Source: a virus
IMG/VR virus record: IMGVR_UViG_3300028030_000048
Coordinates: 1-28,144 of that record
Reading direction: 5' to 3' (one strand)
Length of the DNA stretch: 28,144 bases
Shown: piece after piece, positions 8,465-17,598 of the stretch
How the letters are laid out: each line of letters begins with the position of its first letter
Position numbering within the stretch: position 1 is the first letter of the stretch
The notes under the pieces: model-generated
What the model saw: the letters and a program-made list of their open reading frames with translations, nothing else
Databases searched by the model: none
What the model was told of the DNA's origin: nothing
Translations under genes and position numbers: made by a program

Positions 8465-9538
8465 TTACGCCACCACGCGAGCGCGGAGCGTTGCGTTCGG
8501 GTTCACCGGAACCGGAAGCGGCGCGCTCTGCGTCAAGAACATCGTGGCCGACGGATTTTCCTTGTCCCACATCTTCGGGAAGATCGGGAGCGCCCGGAAG
8601 TCCGCCCGCTTGTCATGGATGGCGCCGAAGCAACGCACACCCTGCACAGACGGAGACGTGAACACCACATCGCGCGGGTCCATGATCTGCACGGAGTTCC
8701 CGTCGGAGTCATGGTAGAAATCACGATACACGTAAACCGCGATGTTGTTGGAAACCATCCCGCCGAACTGAATGTCCGCCGGCAACTGAACGCCGGTCTT
8801 GATGTTCAGCCCATTGTCCCGGGTGTCCCGGAAACGAGTATCCATTTCCTTACGGACATCGGGGTCACGCCGCATGGCGTCCCACGCCTGCGCTCCGACC
8901 GTGATGCGGTTCACCGCGCCACCGCCCTTGGCGGAGAACACGATGGCGGCCATATCTTCGATGGATTTGAGAATATCCACACCCGCATCGCCCCAGCGTG
9001 CGCCCGCACCCAGGGTGATCGTGTTGGCGGCGTCACGCTCGAAATCAACCAGCGTGGCGGGATAATCCTCGCCTTCCATTGTCACGGTCCCGTTCAGAAT
9101 CGCCTGGGCAGCCATCCACTCCCAGCGGCGGCGGATCGCCTTGTTGTGTTCGTTGGCGATGGCCACGATAGCGGCATTGTATCGCTGGCGCGGATTCATC
9201 GCCGAAACATTGGCGCCGAGCTCTCCGTTGCCCGCCCAGCGGCGCAGCACGCGGGAAGCCGACACCGCGTCGAGTTCCTTCACGTATGCCGGCTTGACAC
9301 GGACCAGGCTCTCGCCGCGCGACATGATGGGCCTGCCTTCCGCCAGAGGCGAAACGAACGGGGCCAGCTTGCGCGTGCCGGTCAGCTTGGAGAAATCGAC
9401 ATATTCATCGTCGAACGTGACGACCTGGGGGAAGCAGAGGTCCAGCCAGTAGGTATGGACCGGCTCCATCGCTTCCCGGTCCCGAAACACGCCGAGCAGC
9501 GTGTCGGTATCGTAGATGCTGTAGTTAAGATCAGCCAT
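8465..9538 (-). CDS. Major capsid protein (lambda E family)
   Basis: The protein has 357 residues beginning MADLNYSIYDTDTLLGVFRD; an AAGGAG lies 9 nt upstream of the ATG. Family signatures are FRDREAMEPVHTYWLDLCFP (about 18-37), FDDEYVDFSKLTGTRKLAPFV (42-62) and REAMSRGESLV-like PIMSRGESLVRVKPAYVKEL (70-89). Others are RRRWEWMAAQAILNGTVTME (about 140-160) and a C-terminal VQIMDPRDVVFTSPSVQGVR. These match the phage capsid E group, whose HK97-fold subunits build the icosahedral shell. Size and position after the decoration protein gene match lambda. Confidence 0.95.
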   Translation of the reverse strand: MADLNYSIYDTDTLLGVFRDREAMEPVHTYWLDLCFPQVVTFDDEYVDFSKLTGTRKLAPFVSPLAEGRPIMSRGESLVRVKPAYVKELDAVSASRVLRRWAGNGELGANVSAMNPRQRYNAAIVAIANEHNKAIRRRWEWMAAQAILNGTVTMEGEDYPATLVDFERDAANTITLGAGARWGDAGVDILKSIEDMAAIVFSAKGGGAVNRITVGAQAWDAMRRDPDVRKEMDTRFRDTRDNGLNIKTGVQLPADIQFGGMVSNNIAVYVYRDFYHDSDGNSVQIMDPRDVVFTSPSVQGVRCFGAIHDKRADFRALPIFPKMWDKENPSATMFLTQSAPLPVPVNPNATLRARVVA

Positions 9539-9577
9539 AGTTGTAGCTCCTTGTTGTTCACCGAGGACCGAAGCCCC

Positions 9578-9991
9578 TTAGATGTAAGCTTCATCCTTGA
9601 ACGGATTCTTCGAGATGAACAGGCTCGGGGACTTGCCGCCCTCAAACGCTGCCGCTTTCTGGTCGTCGGTGGCAAAAGAAGCGTCCCAGATCAGCGCATC
9701 CATAAGGAACTCGCCAGACCTGTAAACCGCCACAGTGGTTGATTCGCCTGCACCAGTCTTCACCGGCGCAGTGAGAATGCCATACGCCGGAGCGCCCTGC
9801 ACCGCAGCCGAAATGGTGGTGCCGTCATACGCGACAACCGCCAGCACCGGCAGGTCAACATTCTCTCCGACCTTGACCGAAGTTGTGGTGGCGTGCTGAT
9901 CGTTCGCGCGCCATTCACGCGGCCCGGTAAAGGTGCCGCTCTGGATTTCCGCAATCCCGGGCTTGCCGAGATCAAGAGGGGTATTCGCCAT
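9578..9991 (-). CDS. Head decoration protein (lambda D family)
   Basis: The protein has 137 residues and begins MANTPLDLGKPGIAEIQSGTF. An AGGAGG lies 8 nt before the ATG. It is beta-rich with the decoration-protein pattern: LPVLAVVAYDGTTI (about 47-60), a P-A-Y-G-I-L-T segment (67-74), and YRSGEFLMDALIWD (90-103). Trimers of this family sit on the threefold positions of the expanded capsid and stabilise it. The gene lies between the protease/scaffold and major capsid genes, as in lambda. Confidence 0.92.
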   Translation of the reverse strand: MANTPLDLGKPGIAEIQSGTFTGPREWRANDQHATTTSVKVGENVDLPVLAVVAYDGTTISAAVQGAPAYGILTAPVKTGAGESTTVAVYRSGEFLMDALIWDASFATDDQKAAAFEGGKSPSLFISKNPFKDEAYI

Positions 9992-10034
9992 GGTAATGGC
10001 CTCCTATTTTTCCGTTGTTCAGGCTCGGACGGGA

Positions 10035-10472
10035 TTACTGCGCCGTGGCAGAAATCCCGACAGCCGCCTTGTAGTCAGACAGCAGCGAATTGGCCGGGTC
10101 TTCCGGAGCATCCTCTTCGCCAGATTTCTTCGCCAGACCAACGGGGTCGTTGCCGTCTTCGGCCATGGCTTCCTCGAAATGATTGCGGCCTTCCGCACCG
10201 CGCATGGCCGGCGCGAGCGCGTCCTTGGGCAGCGAAGCCAGCAGGTCCGTCGCGTCTTCCGCCGTGAGCGCCGGGTTGAGCGCCAGTTTCAGCGCCGATT
10301 TGGCCCGGCCTTCGGCCTCCTTGGAAGTGAGGATGGCGGCCATCCGGGAACGCTCTGCGGCAGCTCCCTCGGCAACACCCTCGGCGCGGGCATCATTGAT
10401 CTGCGTTTCAAGCGCAAGATCCTCGACATGCTCGGGGCCAGCCGCCCCGGCGGGGTTCTTCTTGTCAGCCAT
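10035..10472 (-). CDS. Nested scaffold protein (lambda Nu3-like), internal in-frame start
   Basis: An ATG at codon 292 of the protease gene is preceded by AAGGAGG with 8 nt spacing, the best Shine-Dalgarno in this part of the window. Translation there would give a 145-residue protein beginning MADKKNPAGAAGPEHVEDLA. It is acidic and helical with a central DARAEGVAEGAAAERSRMAA coiled segment and a C-terminal part rich in Glu and Asp. Lambda makes Nu3 from the same kind of internal start inside gene C. A separate scaffold is needed in excess over the protease, which explains the strong internal site. Confidence 0.82.
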   Translation of the reverse strand: MADKKNPAGAAGPEHVEDLALETQINDARAEGVAEGAAAERSRMAAILTSKEAEGRAKSALKLALNPALTAEDATDLLASLPKDALAPAMRGAEGRNHFEEAMAEDGNDPVGLAKKSGEEDAPEDPANSLLSDYKAAVGISATAQ

Positions 10473-11345
10473 AGCGGCTTCCTCCTTGGTTACGAGGGCG
10501 CTAAACGCATCGCGCACGCGGCCCACCACTTCATCAACGAGGCCCTGCGCTTGGGCCTCTTCACCCCGGAACATCCGGGATTCCTGCGCGGAAACCGCAT
10601 CGGGATCAAGCCCCCGAAACTCCGCAACATCATTCACAAACTCCGCATGGAGCGTGTCAATTTCCGCCTTATACTCCGCAAGTGCCTCTGGAGACAAGTC
10701 CTTGGCCGGATGGCCATCGGCCTTGCGGTCCCCTTTGGCGATAACTGTCACCTTGATGCCCACCTGCGCGTAGGCTTGCTCGAAGGATACATGCGCCATG
10801 ATAACGCCGATACTTCCCGCGTAGCCTTGCTCCGTGGCCACAACGCGATCCGCCGCCGAAGCAATGTAATACCCCGCGCTCGCGGCCAGATCATTCACGA
10901 AAGCTGTTACCGGCTTGCTAACCCCTCGGATGGCGCTCACCACCGCGTGCAGCCCTGCGAGATACCCGCCAGGAGAATCCACGTTCAGCGCGATGTGCGA
11001 AACTTCGGGATCTCTCTCTGCACGGAGAACAGCTTCTTCGAGGTATTCATACCCGGTAAACATGCCGGGAACTGAAATACTCGCAGGGAGCAGCAACCCC
11101 GAGACTGGAATCTGCGCCACACTGCCGACTTTGACGTAGGGCCGGAAGGCCGCAGCACGCGCATTTGGATCCCAGAATGTTTCGGGGGTGGCAAGAGACC
11201 CAGCCATAACATCTGGCGTCACACCTTCCGCCCGAAGATGTTCCAATTCACGCGCCGCCGCTTGCAGCGCCGCATCCGCCGCAGCGGGCTCCAGCGCCAT
11301 GGCGCCGTGATGCAACAGCGACGTAGTGTATGCTGTTTTAACCAT
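10035..11345 (-). CDS. Head maturation protease (S49/ClpP-like, lambda C) fused to scaffold
   Basis: The protein has 436 residues. I prefer the ATG at 11345 (MVKTAYTTSLLHHGAM) to one 9 nt upstream because AAGGA lies 9 nt before it; the start overlaps the portal stop (ATGGTTAA). Protease motifs are IALNVDSPGGYLAGLHAVVSA (118-138) and AFVNDLAASAGYYIASAADR (148-167) with likely nucleophile Ser156. GSIGVIMAHVSFEQ (177-190) and KGDRKADGHPAKDLSPE follow, with Lys208 as candidate general base. After about residue 290 the sequence becomes helical and acidic, typical of a scaffold. In lambda the C protease cleaves the portal and degrades scaffold during prohead maturation. Confidence 0.93.
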   Translation of the reverse strand: MVKTAYTTSLLHHGAMALEPAAADAALQAAARELEHLRAEGVTPDVMAGSLATPETFWDPNARAAAFRPYVKVGSVAQIPVSGLLLPASISVPGMFTGYEYLEEAVLRAERDPEVSHIALNVDSPGGYLAGLHAVVSAIRGVSKPVTAFVNDLAASAGYYIASAADRVVATEQGYAGSIGVIMAHVSFEQAYAQVGIKVTVIAKGDRKADGHPAKDLSPEALAEYKAEIDTLHAEFVNDVAEFRGLDPDAVSAQESRMFRGEEAQAQGLVDEVVGRVRDAFSALVTKEEAAMADKKNPAGAAGPEHVEDLALETQINDARAEGVAEGAAAERSRMAAILTSKEAEGRAKSALKLALNPALTAEDATDLLASLPKDALAPAMRGAEGRNHFEEAMAEDGNDPVGLAKKSGEEDAPEDPANSLLSDYKAAVGISATAQ

Positions 11346-13041
11346 TCGTAGCATCCTTCACAGGGGCGGGAGTCTTCTGACCCCCGTCGCTATCCTTCAT
11401 CTGCCGGGGCGATCCCGATGCTGCATTCAACGATGGATCCACACCCGGAACAATATCAAGTCGTTCCAATTCGCCCTTCTCGCGAGCCCGCTGCGCGAAA
11501 ATATCGCGCCAATCACGGCCCAGCTTCCGGATTTCATCCTCGTAGGTCGAAAGCCCCATCTTGACGCGCAACAGCGCCGCCTGTGTTTCTTTCAGTTCGT
11601 CGATCTGGCCCGGCCCGGCCCCTAGCCACGTCGCGGTCGTATAGGCGTCGAGATTCATACCGCGATAGATGTTCGGGGCCTTGGAATACCGAAGAGTCTC
11701 CAGCCCGCCCCGAGACACCCGCTTGTTCGCGGCTTCTTCAAACCATGCCCGATAGATCGCATTGGCGGTCCGGTCCGCCACAAACCGTTTGCGGGACGCC
11801 ATGGCCTTGCGGGTCTGCAACATGGCGGCCCGGGCACTTGAATAGTTGGTAGCGGTATAATCCCGCGACAGTTCTTCGTATGACACCCCAAGCGTAGCCG
11901 CGAGATGCCGCAACAGGGATTTCTCGAAGTCCTGACCAACGCCGCCGATCTTCCCGGCGGGTTGCATGTTCAGCTTCGACCCGGGGAACAGATGCGGAAT
12001 TTTCACCCCGTCAATCTGAATATTCTGCGCGCCGGACACATATTGATTGACCGCTTTGAGATACTTCGAGGCAAACGCAACCGCAGCCGATGCAGGATCC
12101 ACATTGCCGCCGCCGAGCGCGGCAAACGCCGCCTCGGTTGGCAGTTCCGACTCGATGGTGGCGGCAAAACTCGCATTGACGACCGCGTTTTGCAGCGTCA
12201 CGTTCCGGAACTTGTGCAGGATCTTGGCTTCGGCCAGCCCCGCCACCAGTTCGGACACCCCGCGAGTCTGCTCGGGGCGGGTCCGATGCGCCAGATGCAA
12301 CACGCGAAGCCTGCCCCAACGAGTCCTTGCGCGAATATATTGCCAATCGCGTTTGGCCGTCGCCGCGTAGAACTGCTCCGCCGGGTGCCGGCGCCAGATA
12401 TAATACCCCAAAGGCTGCCCTGTCCTGGACAACCTCACACCGCCCCGAACAAGATCCTCGCCCATATGCTCATACGGAGTTTTCAGCCTGTCAATGTCAA
12501 TCACCTGAAACGCCGTCTGGTATGGGCGAGGACCGTTCTTCGCCCACTCCAAGACCCCAAGGAACTCTCCGGTGGCGATAGAGACGCCAACCGCCATCCT
12601 GACAATCTCGGTGAACGTCATCCTGCGAGCCATGTCCGGCCACGCATCGGGGCTCTCCGCCCACACGGAAAATTTGCTTTCAACCTCTTGCGTGAACTCT
12701 TTGGCCCATTCAGGATCGTCATGCAGCCCCAGCACGCGCAAATTGGGGCGGGAGGTAAGCTGATACAGCGCCCCAACAACCGAATCCTGGTGCAGCGCCG
12801 AACCGGAGCGCGCATAGCCATCATTGCGCAGCACATCGCGCACCCGGCCATCGAGCATTTGTTTTTCAGGGAGTATTTCACCATCTGGCGAAACGTAGGG
12901 CGGCGACCACAGCGCCACGGCCCGGTCGAACGCATCGGCGGCTTCGTGCGCGCCCCCAAGCGCCTTGATGGCCAGCCGAGGATCCACGCATTCTGCTATA
13001 TCCTGCGCCAGCGCCATCCGGTCATCTAGAATCTCGACCAT
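11338..13041 (-). CDS. Portal protein (lambda B family)
   Basis: The protein has 567 residues beginning MVEILDDRMALAQDIAECV. This ATG follows GAGGCGGGC; an in-frame ATG 21 nt upstream lies inside the end of the W-like gene and lacks a good site. Hallmarks of the lambda-type portal family are NDGYARSGSALHQDSVVGALYQ (about 75-96), TSRPNLRVLG, WPDMARRMTFTEIVRMAVG (about 132-150) and RVLHLAHRTRPEQTRGVSELV. LRHLAATLGVSYEELSRDYT and NYSSARAAMLQTRKAMASRK follow. Twelve subunits form the ring through which DNA enters. The last about 40 residues are Pro/Asp/Lys-rich. Confidence 0.95.
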   Translation of the reverse strand: MVEILDDRMALAQDIAECVDPRLAIKALGGAHEAADAFDRAVALWSPPYVSPDGEILPEKQMLDGRVRDVLRNDGYARSGSALHQDSVVGALYQLTSRPNLRVLGLHDDPEWAKEFTQEVESKFSVWAESPDAWPDMARRMTFTEIVRMAVGVSIATGEFLGVLEWAKNGPRPYQTAFQVIDIDRLKTPYEHMGEDLVRGGVRLSRTGQPLGYYIWRRHPAEQFYAATAKRDWQYIRARTRWGRLRVLHLAHRTRPEQTRGVSELVAGLAEAKILHKFRNVTLQNAVVNASFAATIESELPTEAAFAALGGGNVDPASAAVAFASKYLKAVNQYVSGAQNIQIDGVKIPHLFPGSKLNMQPAGKIGGVGQDFEKSLLRHLAATLGVSYEELSRDYTATNYSSARAAMLQTRKAMASRKRFVADRTANAIYRAWFEEAANKRVSRGGLETLRYSKAPNIYRGMNLDAYTTATWLGAGPGQIDELKETQAALLRVKMGLSTYEDEIRKLGRDWRDIFAQRAREKGELERLDIVPGVDPSLNAASGSPRQMKDSDGGQKTPAPVKDATNG

Positions 13042-13048
13042 GCCCGCC

Positions 13049-13279
13049 TCACATGAAAACATTCATTGGCCCCGAAGAAACGGCGGTGCCGTTCGCTTCG
13101 GCGATCTGCCGCGTTAGATCCCGAATGTAGAGCCGCAACTGCGCGATATTGGCGTGCTGGTATTCGACCCTCTCGCCATTCTGGTCCACCACAACGGAAG
13201 GCTTGACCCCCCGCACAAGATCGTGCAGCGCCGTTTCGGCTTCAACAAGACGCTGCGAGAGCGTCAATACCGTGGTCAT
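13049..13279 (-). CDS. Head-tail joining protein W-like
   Basis: The protein has 76 residues. The start overlaps the large terminase stop by 4 nt (ATGA). It holds an N-terminal helix TLSQRLVEAETALHDLVRG (5-23) and a short beta hairpin around VVVDQNGERVEYQHAN (29-44). A second helix QLRLYIRDLTRQIAEANG (47-64) follows, which is the layout of gpW-like joining proteins (helix-hairpin-helix of 60-80 residues with a G-x-x-V-x-Y turn). In lambda, W closes the portal after packaging and prepares it for FII and the tail. It sits between terminase and portal genes, exactly as in lambda. Confidence 0.88.
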   Translation of the reverse strand: MTTVLTLSQRLVEAETALHDLVRGVKPSVVVDQNGERVEYQHANIAQLRLYIRDLTRQIAEANGTAVSSGPMNVFM

Positions 13280-15423
13280 GCGAGTTCCTTCCCGAGCTGC
13301 GACAAGTCATCCAGGTCTTCTTTACCCTCAAATGGCTCGGATGTCGAGTCGGGGTCAAACACCAAATCATTTTCATCCCATTCGCGCGCCCATGTTGGCG
13401 GATCATTCCAATCTATCTGTTCAAGCGCCACTTCCGGCGTGAGCGTCGCCGCTAACGTATAGACCAGCAGGTCCCAACTCTCATTCCGGTAATTCTTCGG
13501 GTTGATCCAGCCCTTCTTCGGATCACGAACTTCGACCGTTAGCTCCCTGTAGAACGACTGTGGGAGCCAATCTGGGAACTGAATGCGCCCGCCCGGATCG
13601 GTCCGGTCCAGCATGGCGTCGATCTTATCCTTCAAGACCTGCGTATTGATTTCCCATACCGGAATCTCTCCGCGCGCGGCGGAAAATTTATCCTTCCGGC
13701 CCGCATCAGGATACGTGAGCTTCACGCGCGGCCCGCGCCCGGAGGTAGAACCCCGGAGCAAATTGTATCGGGCGGCCAGCCCAGGCTCCCATGAATACAC
13801 CGGATTACCGTCATCATCCAGAATGTCCGTTTCATCTCCCACGCGCAGCCATCGGACGAACTCGTAAGCGTTCGTCGTGAACCCTTTAGACCCCGCCGAA
13901 TCACTCATGACGATCTTGATCGCCATCCGGCGGCCCGATCCATCGCCCAGCGGATAGCTCTTCAACAGCACTTCATCCACCAGCTGCCGCCAGTCTTCCG
14001 GATGTGTAGCCAGATTCACCCATGATCGGTCGCCATCTTCATCCCGACGACGGGATTTTCGTATGTCAAACCGGTCGATGATCCACCAGTCGGGATCCCC
14101 ATTCTCCCCAGCCCCGATACCATGCACCTGCACCACAAACCGGTTCTTCTGGAGATCTATGGTAGCCACCAGAAACCGCACGCCCGGCGGGACTTCCCGA
14201 ATCCCGAATTGCTTGGCGCGGGACCGGAGCTCTTCCGGCGAACGGACCGTCTGTTCTGCGCGTGGAATGTAGGGCAGCGCCAACGTGGTATTGGTAACGG
14301 TCTTCAACTCCTCCTCTTCCCCCGTGGCCTCATATGTCCGCTCGGCCTTAAGGTAGTCCGATACGATCTGCTCGAACGTGACAAAAGTCGCCGCCGGCCC
14401 TTTGAGCCAGAATGACGCGATGTCGGAGCCATATGCCGTGCCTGCGACTTTCCCGGCGGGAGTCCACACCTGCCCGTCCTTGATCCACCGGGCATGGTGG
14501 CGGTTCATATCGTGCTTGCCGGGATGTCCGTCCAACTCCTCCTGCGCATACTTTGCGCCACAGGTCGGGCATTCCATCCATGCCCCCTGGGCGCATTCCT
14601 GAATGTCTTCCGAAGACGGCCATTTCATGTATTTGAAATCAGGCTCAAAGGCGTGATGGCACTCCACACAACGCCACATCCACCGGCGGCGATCTCCTGC
14701 GTTGTAGAGCGCCAAAATACCTTGCGTCGGCGCGGCTTCATGCGGGGTCTGCTTGACCCACTTCACCATATCAACCGGAAAAGACGGAGACGACTCCGCC
14801 ACTGTCATGCCATACCGGCCAAACGTGCGCGCCCGCTGCTTGGCCAGCCAGAACGGCGAGCCTTCCCCGTCGATGTCCTGCGGCATCCGGTCGTAGTCCG
14901 CCAGCCACATCTTCGGAATGGACTTGCCCGAAAGGTTGTTTTTCGTCGGCCACGTCAACGTCAATATCATCCCCGACTTGTAACGCCGGTCAAAAATATT
15001 ATCATTGTCCCGCCCGGGCCGGATACGTTCCGCGACCTCTGGAGAGTGTTCGTGCAGACGGTCAAGCTTGGCCATCGAGAACACCCGCGCCGTGTCCATG
15101 GATTTCTCGATGACCATCATGTCCATGGGGTCGCAAATTATGGTGTGCGTAAGCCAGTTCAGCGCGCAATCGGATTTCCCCGACTGCGCAGGCCCCACGA
15201 AAATCGCGCCGGTAAAATCTTCATCTGTGAGAACATCCATGAACTCCACCAGATACGGAGTGGTCGAGTTCTGCCACAGCCCAACATAGGATCCGGGGTT
15301 GTAAAGCATCCGGTATTTCTCCGCAGCCTGCGACACCGTAAGCCGCTCCGCTGGGCGCACCCCTTCCGCAGTGTATGCAATCAGATCTTCAAGCGCCGGA
15401 AACACTGGCAGGGTCTTCGTCAT
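13276..15423 (-). CDS. Terminase large subunit (GpA family)
   Basis: The 715-residue DNA packaging motor and endonuclease has the N-terminal ATPase first. Residues 44-52 (GSYVGLWQN) precede Walker A GPAQSGKS (77-84). The Walker B-like strand MWLADYDRM is at 172-180 and the coupling motif VAESSPS at 208-214. Two Cys pairs (C252/C255 and C285/C288) form a zinc ribbon inserted after the ATPase core, common in GpA relatives. The nuclease domain begins around FLVATIDLQKNRFVVQVHG with D421, and a second metal ligand is likely D506 in IVMSDSAGSKGF. The ATG overlaps the small-subunit stop by 4 nt; the GAGGAC in the coding end of that gene acts as its Shine-Dalgarno. Confidence 0.95.
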   Translation of the reverse strand: MTKTLPVFPALEDLIAYTAEGVRPAERLTVSQAAEKYRMLYNPGSYVGLWQNSTTPYLVEFMDVLTDEDFTGAIFVGPAQSGKSDCALNWLTHTIICDPMDMMVIEKSMDTARVFSMAKLDRLHEHSPEVAERIRPGRDNDNIFDRRYKSGMILTLTWPTKNNLSGKSIPKMWLADYDRMPQDIDGEGSPFWLAKQRARTFGRYGMTVAESSPSFPVDMVKWVKQTPHEAAPTQGILALYNAGDRRRWMWRCVECHHAFEPDFKYMKWPSSEDIQECAQGAWMECPTCGAKYAQEELDGHPGKHDMNRHHARWIKDGQVWTPAGKVAGTAYGSDIASFWLKGPAATFVTFEQIVSDYLKAERTYEATGEEEELKTVTNTTLALPYIPRAEQTVRSPEELRSRAKQFGIREVPPGVRFLVATIDLQKNRFVVQVHGIGAGENGDPDWWIIDRFDIRKSRRRDEDGDRSWVNLATHPEDWRQLVDEVLLKSYPLGDGSGRRMAIKIVMSDSAGSKGFTTNAYEFVRWLRVGDETDILDDDGNPVYSWEPGLAARYNLLRGSTSGRGPRVKLTYPDAGRKDKFSAARGEIPVWEINTQVLKDKIDAMLDRTDPGGRIQFPDWLPQSFYRELTVEVRDPKKGWINPKNYRNESWDLLVYTLAATLTPEVALEQIDWNDPPTWAREWDENDLVFDPDSTSEPFEGKEDLDDLSQLGKELA

Positions 15424-16145
15424 AGCAAGTCCTCATCTTCCACGGCAAGACACCGTTTCGCTGGTTTCCTGCCGGGCTTCTTGGCCTTGGCGTCCCCCTG
15501 TGCAGCTTCCGTTGACGCCATCAGCGCCGGGATTTCAGACACCGAAGCCGGGTGGGACTCCTTATGCGGCTTCTCCACCATCAGCCGATGAATGGCTTTG
15601 AGCAGGTGGTCTGATTGCGCACGCAAAGACGCCCGCTGCGCCTTGGTAAGGCCCACAGCGCGGTCCACGTCGTCCGTCCACAGCATGATAGAAGATCGTA
15701 TTTCCTTTGCCGTATCCCCAAGCACGTCGAGGACGTCTTCCGTCCGCCACAACTGCCGGGCTTCCATCTCATATTTCTGACGCTTCTGCATGGCAGACCA
15801 AAACTGGTGCTGAATCCCCACCGGCAAATCTGCCCGTTTCGCCAACCGCAGAAAGTCCTCCACAGAAGCCTTCGGCAGCACCATGTATTGCGCCGCGACC
15901 GAAATGTCGTAAAGCGGGCCGTGCCCACTCACACGCACCGGCGGGACGCCCCGAAGCAACTGCTTCACGCGGACATGACTCGTCCGGAATACCGTAGCCA
16001 GCCACGCAACGGTAACGCCCCCTAGCACGGGAGTCGGATCCGCCTGCGGATTGGCTGGATGCTTCCGCGCAGCCTCACATGCTTCCGCATCCTCCGGATC
16101 ATACCCGCCCAATGGCGGAAATTCATCTTTCACCGTCCGGCCCAT
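15420..16145 (-). CDS. Terminase small subunit (Nu1-like)
   Basis: The protein has 241 residues beginning MGRTVKDEFPPLGGYDPED. The ATG lies 2 nt after the SNF2 stop, with GAAGGG 6 nt upstream, so the longer open frame is not used. The DNA-binding part is LGGVTVAWLATVFRTSHVRV (about 40-60), followed by LRGVPPVRVSGHGPLYDISVAAQYMV. This is the helix-turn-helix-wing plus G-x-x-P-x-Y-x-x-x-x-A seen in Nu1-type subunits that recognise cos. A helical dimerisation section follows, then a Lys/Arg-rich linker (KAKKPGRKPAKR) and an acidic end EDEDLL. In lambda the C terminus of Nu1 contacts gpA. Confidence 0.85.
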   Translation of the reverse strand: MGRTVKDEFPPLGGYDPEDAEACEAARKHPANPQADPTPVLGGVTVAWLATVFRTSHVRVKQLLRGVPPVRVSGHGPLYDISVAAQYMVLPKASVEDFLRLAKRADLPVGIQHQFWSAMQKRQKYEMEARQLWRTEDVLDVLGDTAKEIRSSIMLWTDDVDRAVGLTKAQRASLRAQSDHLLKAIHRLMVEKPHKESHPASVSEIPALMASTEAAQGDAKAKKPGRKPAKRCLAVEDEDLL

Positions 16146-16147
16146 CG

Positions 16148-17596
16148 CTATCCCTTCTCTACCAGAACCCGCTGTTCTTCCAAGATCGCATCCTGCATGG
16201 TGCGTTTCTGCTCCAGCACCGGAAGCTGTTTTTCGTCCCACGTCTGCCGCGCGAGGATCCGATATATGAATACCGTATCCGCCCGCTGCCCCCGCCGATG
16301 CAGGCGCTTCATGGCCTGCAAATAATGCTCCAGATTCCACGTCAAGCCATACCACACGGCGATATGCCCGCCATGCTGGAAATTCAGCCCGTGGCCGGCA
16401 CTGGCTGGATGCGCCAGCAAGATTGGTATCTTTCCGGCATTCCAATCCCGCATGTCCGAAGCCGATTCTCCGAACACCCGAACGCGCCGGCCAAACTTCC
16501 GGCAGATCCGATCCTTGTCGAACTCGTAGGAGTAGAACACCAGCAGCGGTTCACCATTGGCTTCTTGCACGATAGATTCCAGCGCATCCAGTTTTTCCTT
16601 GTGAAAATGGTGAACGCCCCGCTCGGTATCATACACGCTGCCATTGGCGAATTGAAGCAGCTTGTTCACCAGCACGCCATTGTTGACCGCGATGATGTCA
16701 TTCTCTTCCAACACGGCGTCCCGCGCCAGCCGCCGATACGTGGCCAGCGCCTTGGGCGCCAAGCGGACCCATTTATCCACGACCTTCAACCCCGGCAAAC
16801 GAAGATAATCCTCTTCGCGCAACGCGAACATCCGATCCTTGACCAAATCCATTATCTCTTCAAACGCCCCTGGGCGGGGGGTCCACCCATAAGTGTATTT
16901 GCTTTCAGTGAACCATTTCTCGCGGAACCATGTGATGTTCCTACCCAGCCTGCGGCCCCTGTCGAGCAGATAGAACGGCCCCCACAAATCAATAAGCCCC
17001 TGCGGGGTCGGGGTGCCAGACAACTCGACCACCCGCTTGAACCCAAAACGGCGGCGCGACAACATGGCAAACGCCGACAGCTTGTTCCCCCCTTTGGTGC
17101 CGTCCGCGCGCGCCACCTTGGCCGTGCGCATCTTCCCGGATTTAAGGCGTGTCGCTTCGTCATATATCAGCGCATCAAAATCCCATTTCCGGCCAGGCAT
17201 CCGCCAATAAAGCCACGGAACATTCTCATAATTCACAATGAAAATGTTGGCTTCCGGATCGCTCAAAGCGGCCTCACGATTGGCTTCCGAACCAACCAGA
17301 ACGGCAGGCTTGAACCCCCGTGCGAAATACCACTTGGCGATCTCTTCCGGCCATGTGTTCTCCGCCACGGCCTTGGGCGCTATAACCAAAGGCTTCCGCA
17401 CCCCAAGCTTCTTTTTCCAGACCTGCGCCGCCTTCAAACACACCGCCGTCTTGCCGAGGCCCATGCCGGCGGCCAGATAGCAATAGGGCAGGCGCACCGC
17501 CTGCTCCGCCATCCAAACCTGATATGGCTCAAAATCGGCAAAACATAGCCCGCCCCCCGGCGGACCATATATGAAATGCTTTATGTCCGCAGACAT
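16148..17596 (-). CDS. SNF2-family DEAD/H-box helicase
   Basis: The protein has 482 residues from MSADIKHFIYGPPGGGLCF; this start lies 2 nt after the nuclease stop. The order is a Q-motif-like FEPYQVWMAEQA (22-33), Walker A GMGLGKT (44-50), motif II DEAT (146-149) and motif III SGTPTPQ (193-199). Motif V HPASAGHGLN (396-405) and motif VI QAMKRLHRRGQ (427-437) complete the set. Compact phage SNF2 helicases like this are usually next to VRR-NUC nucleases and DUF2815-polymerase sets, and are thought to act in replication or branched-DNA processing. The DEAT in place of DEAH and the very short insertion between lobes are typical of phage members. Confidence 0.92.
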   Translation of the reverse strand: MSADIKHFIYGPPGGGLCFADFEPYQVWMAEQAVRLPYCYLAAGMGLGKTAVCLKAAQVWKKKLGVRKPLVIAPKAVAENTWPEEIAKWYFARGFKPAVLVGSEANREAALSDPEANIFIVNYENVPWLYWRMPGRKWDFDALIYDEATRLKSGKMRTAKVARADGTKGGNKLSAFAMLSRRRFGFKRVVELSGTPTPQGLIDLWGPFYLLDRGRRLGRNITWFREKWFTESKYTYGWTPRPGAFEEIMDLVKDRMFALREEDYLRLPGLKVVDKWVRLAPKALATYRRLARDAVLEENDIIAVNNGVLVNKLLQFANGSVYDTERGVHHFHKEKLDALESIVQEANGEPLLVFYSYEFDKDRICRKFGRRVRVFGESASDMRDWNAGKIPILLAHPASAGHGLNFQHGGHIAVWYGLTWNLEHYLQAMKRLHRRGQRADTVFIYRILARQTWDEKQLPVLEQKRTMQDAILEEQRVLVEKG

Positions 17597-17598
17597 GT

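Noticed and set aside
8615-9742. Plus-strand frame of 375 codons opposite the capsid and decoration genes
   Set aside because: It is antisense to two well-supported structural genes and has no family resemblance or ribosome site.
16079-17548. Plus-strand open frame of 489 codons opposite the helicase gene
   Set aside because: It is exactly antisense to a full SNF2 gene with all motifs; such mirrors are common in GC-rich DNA and this has no start site.
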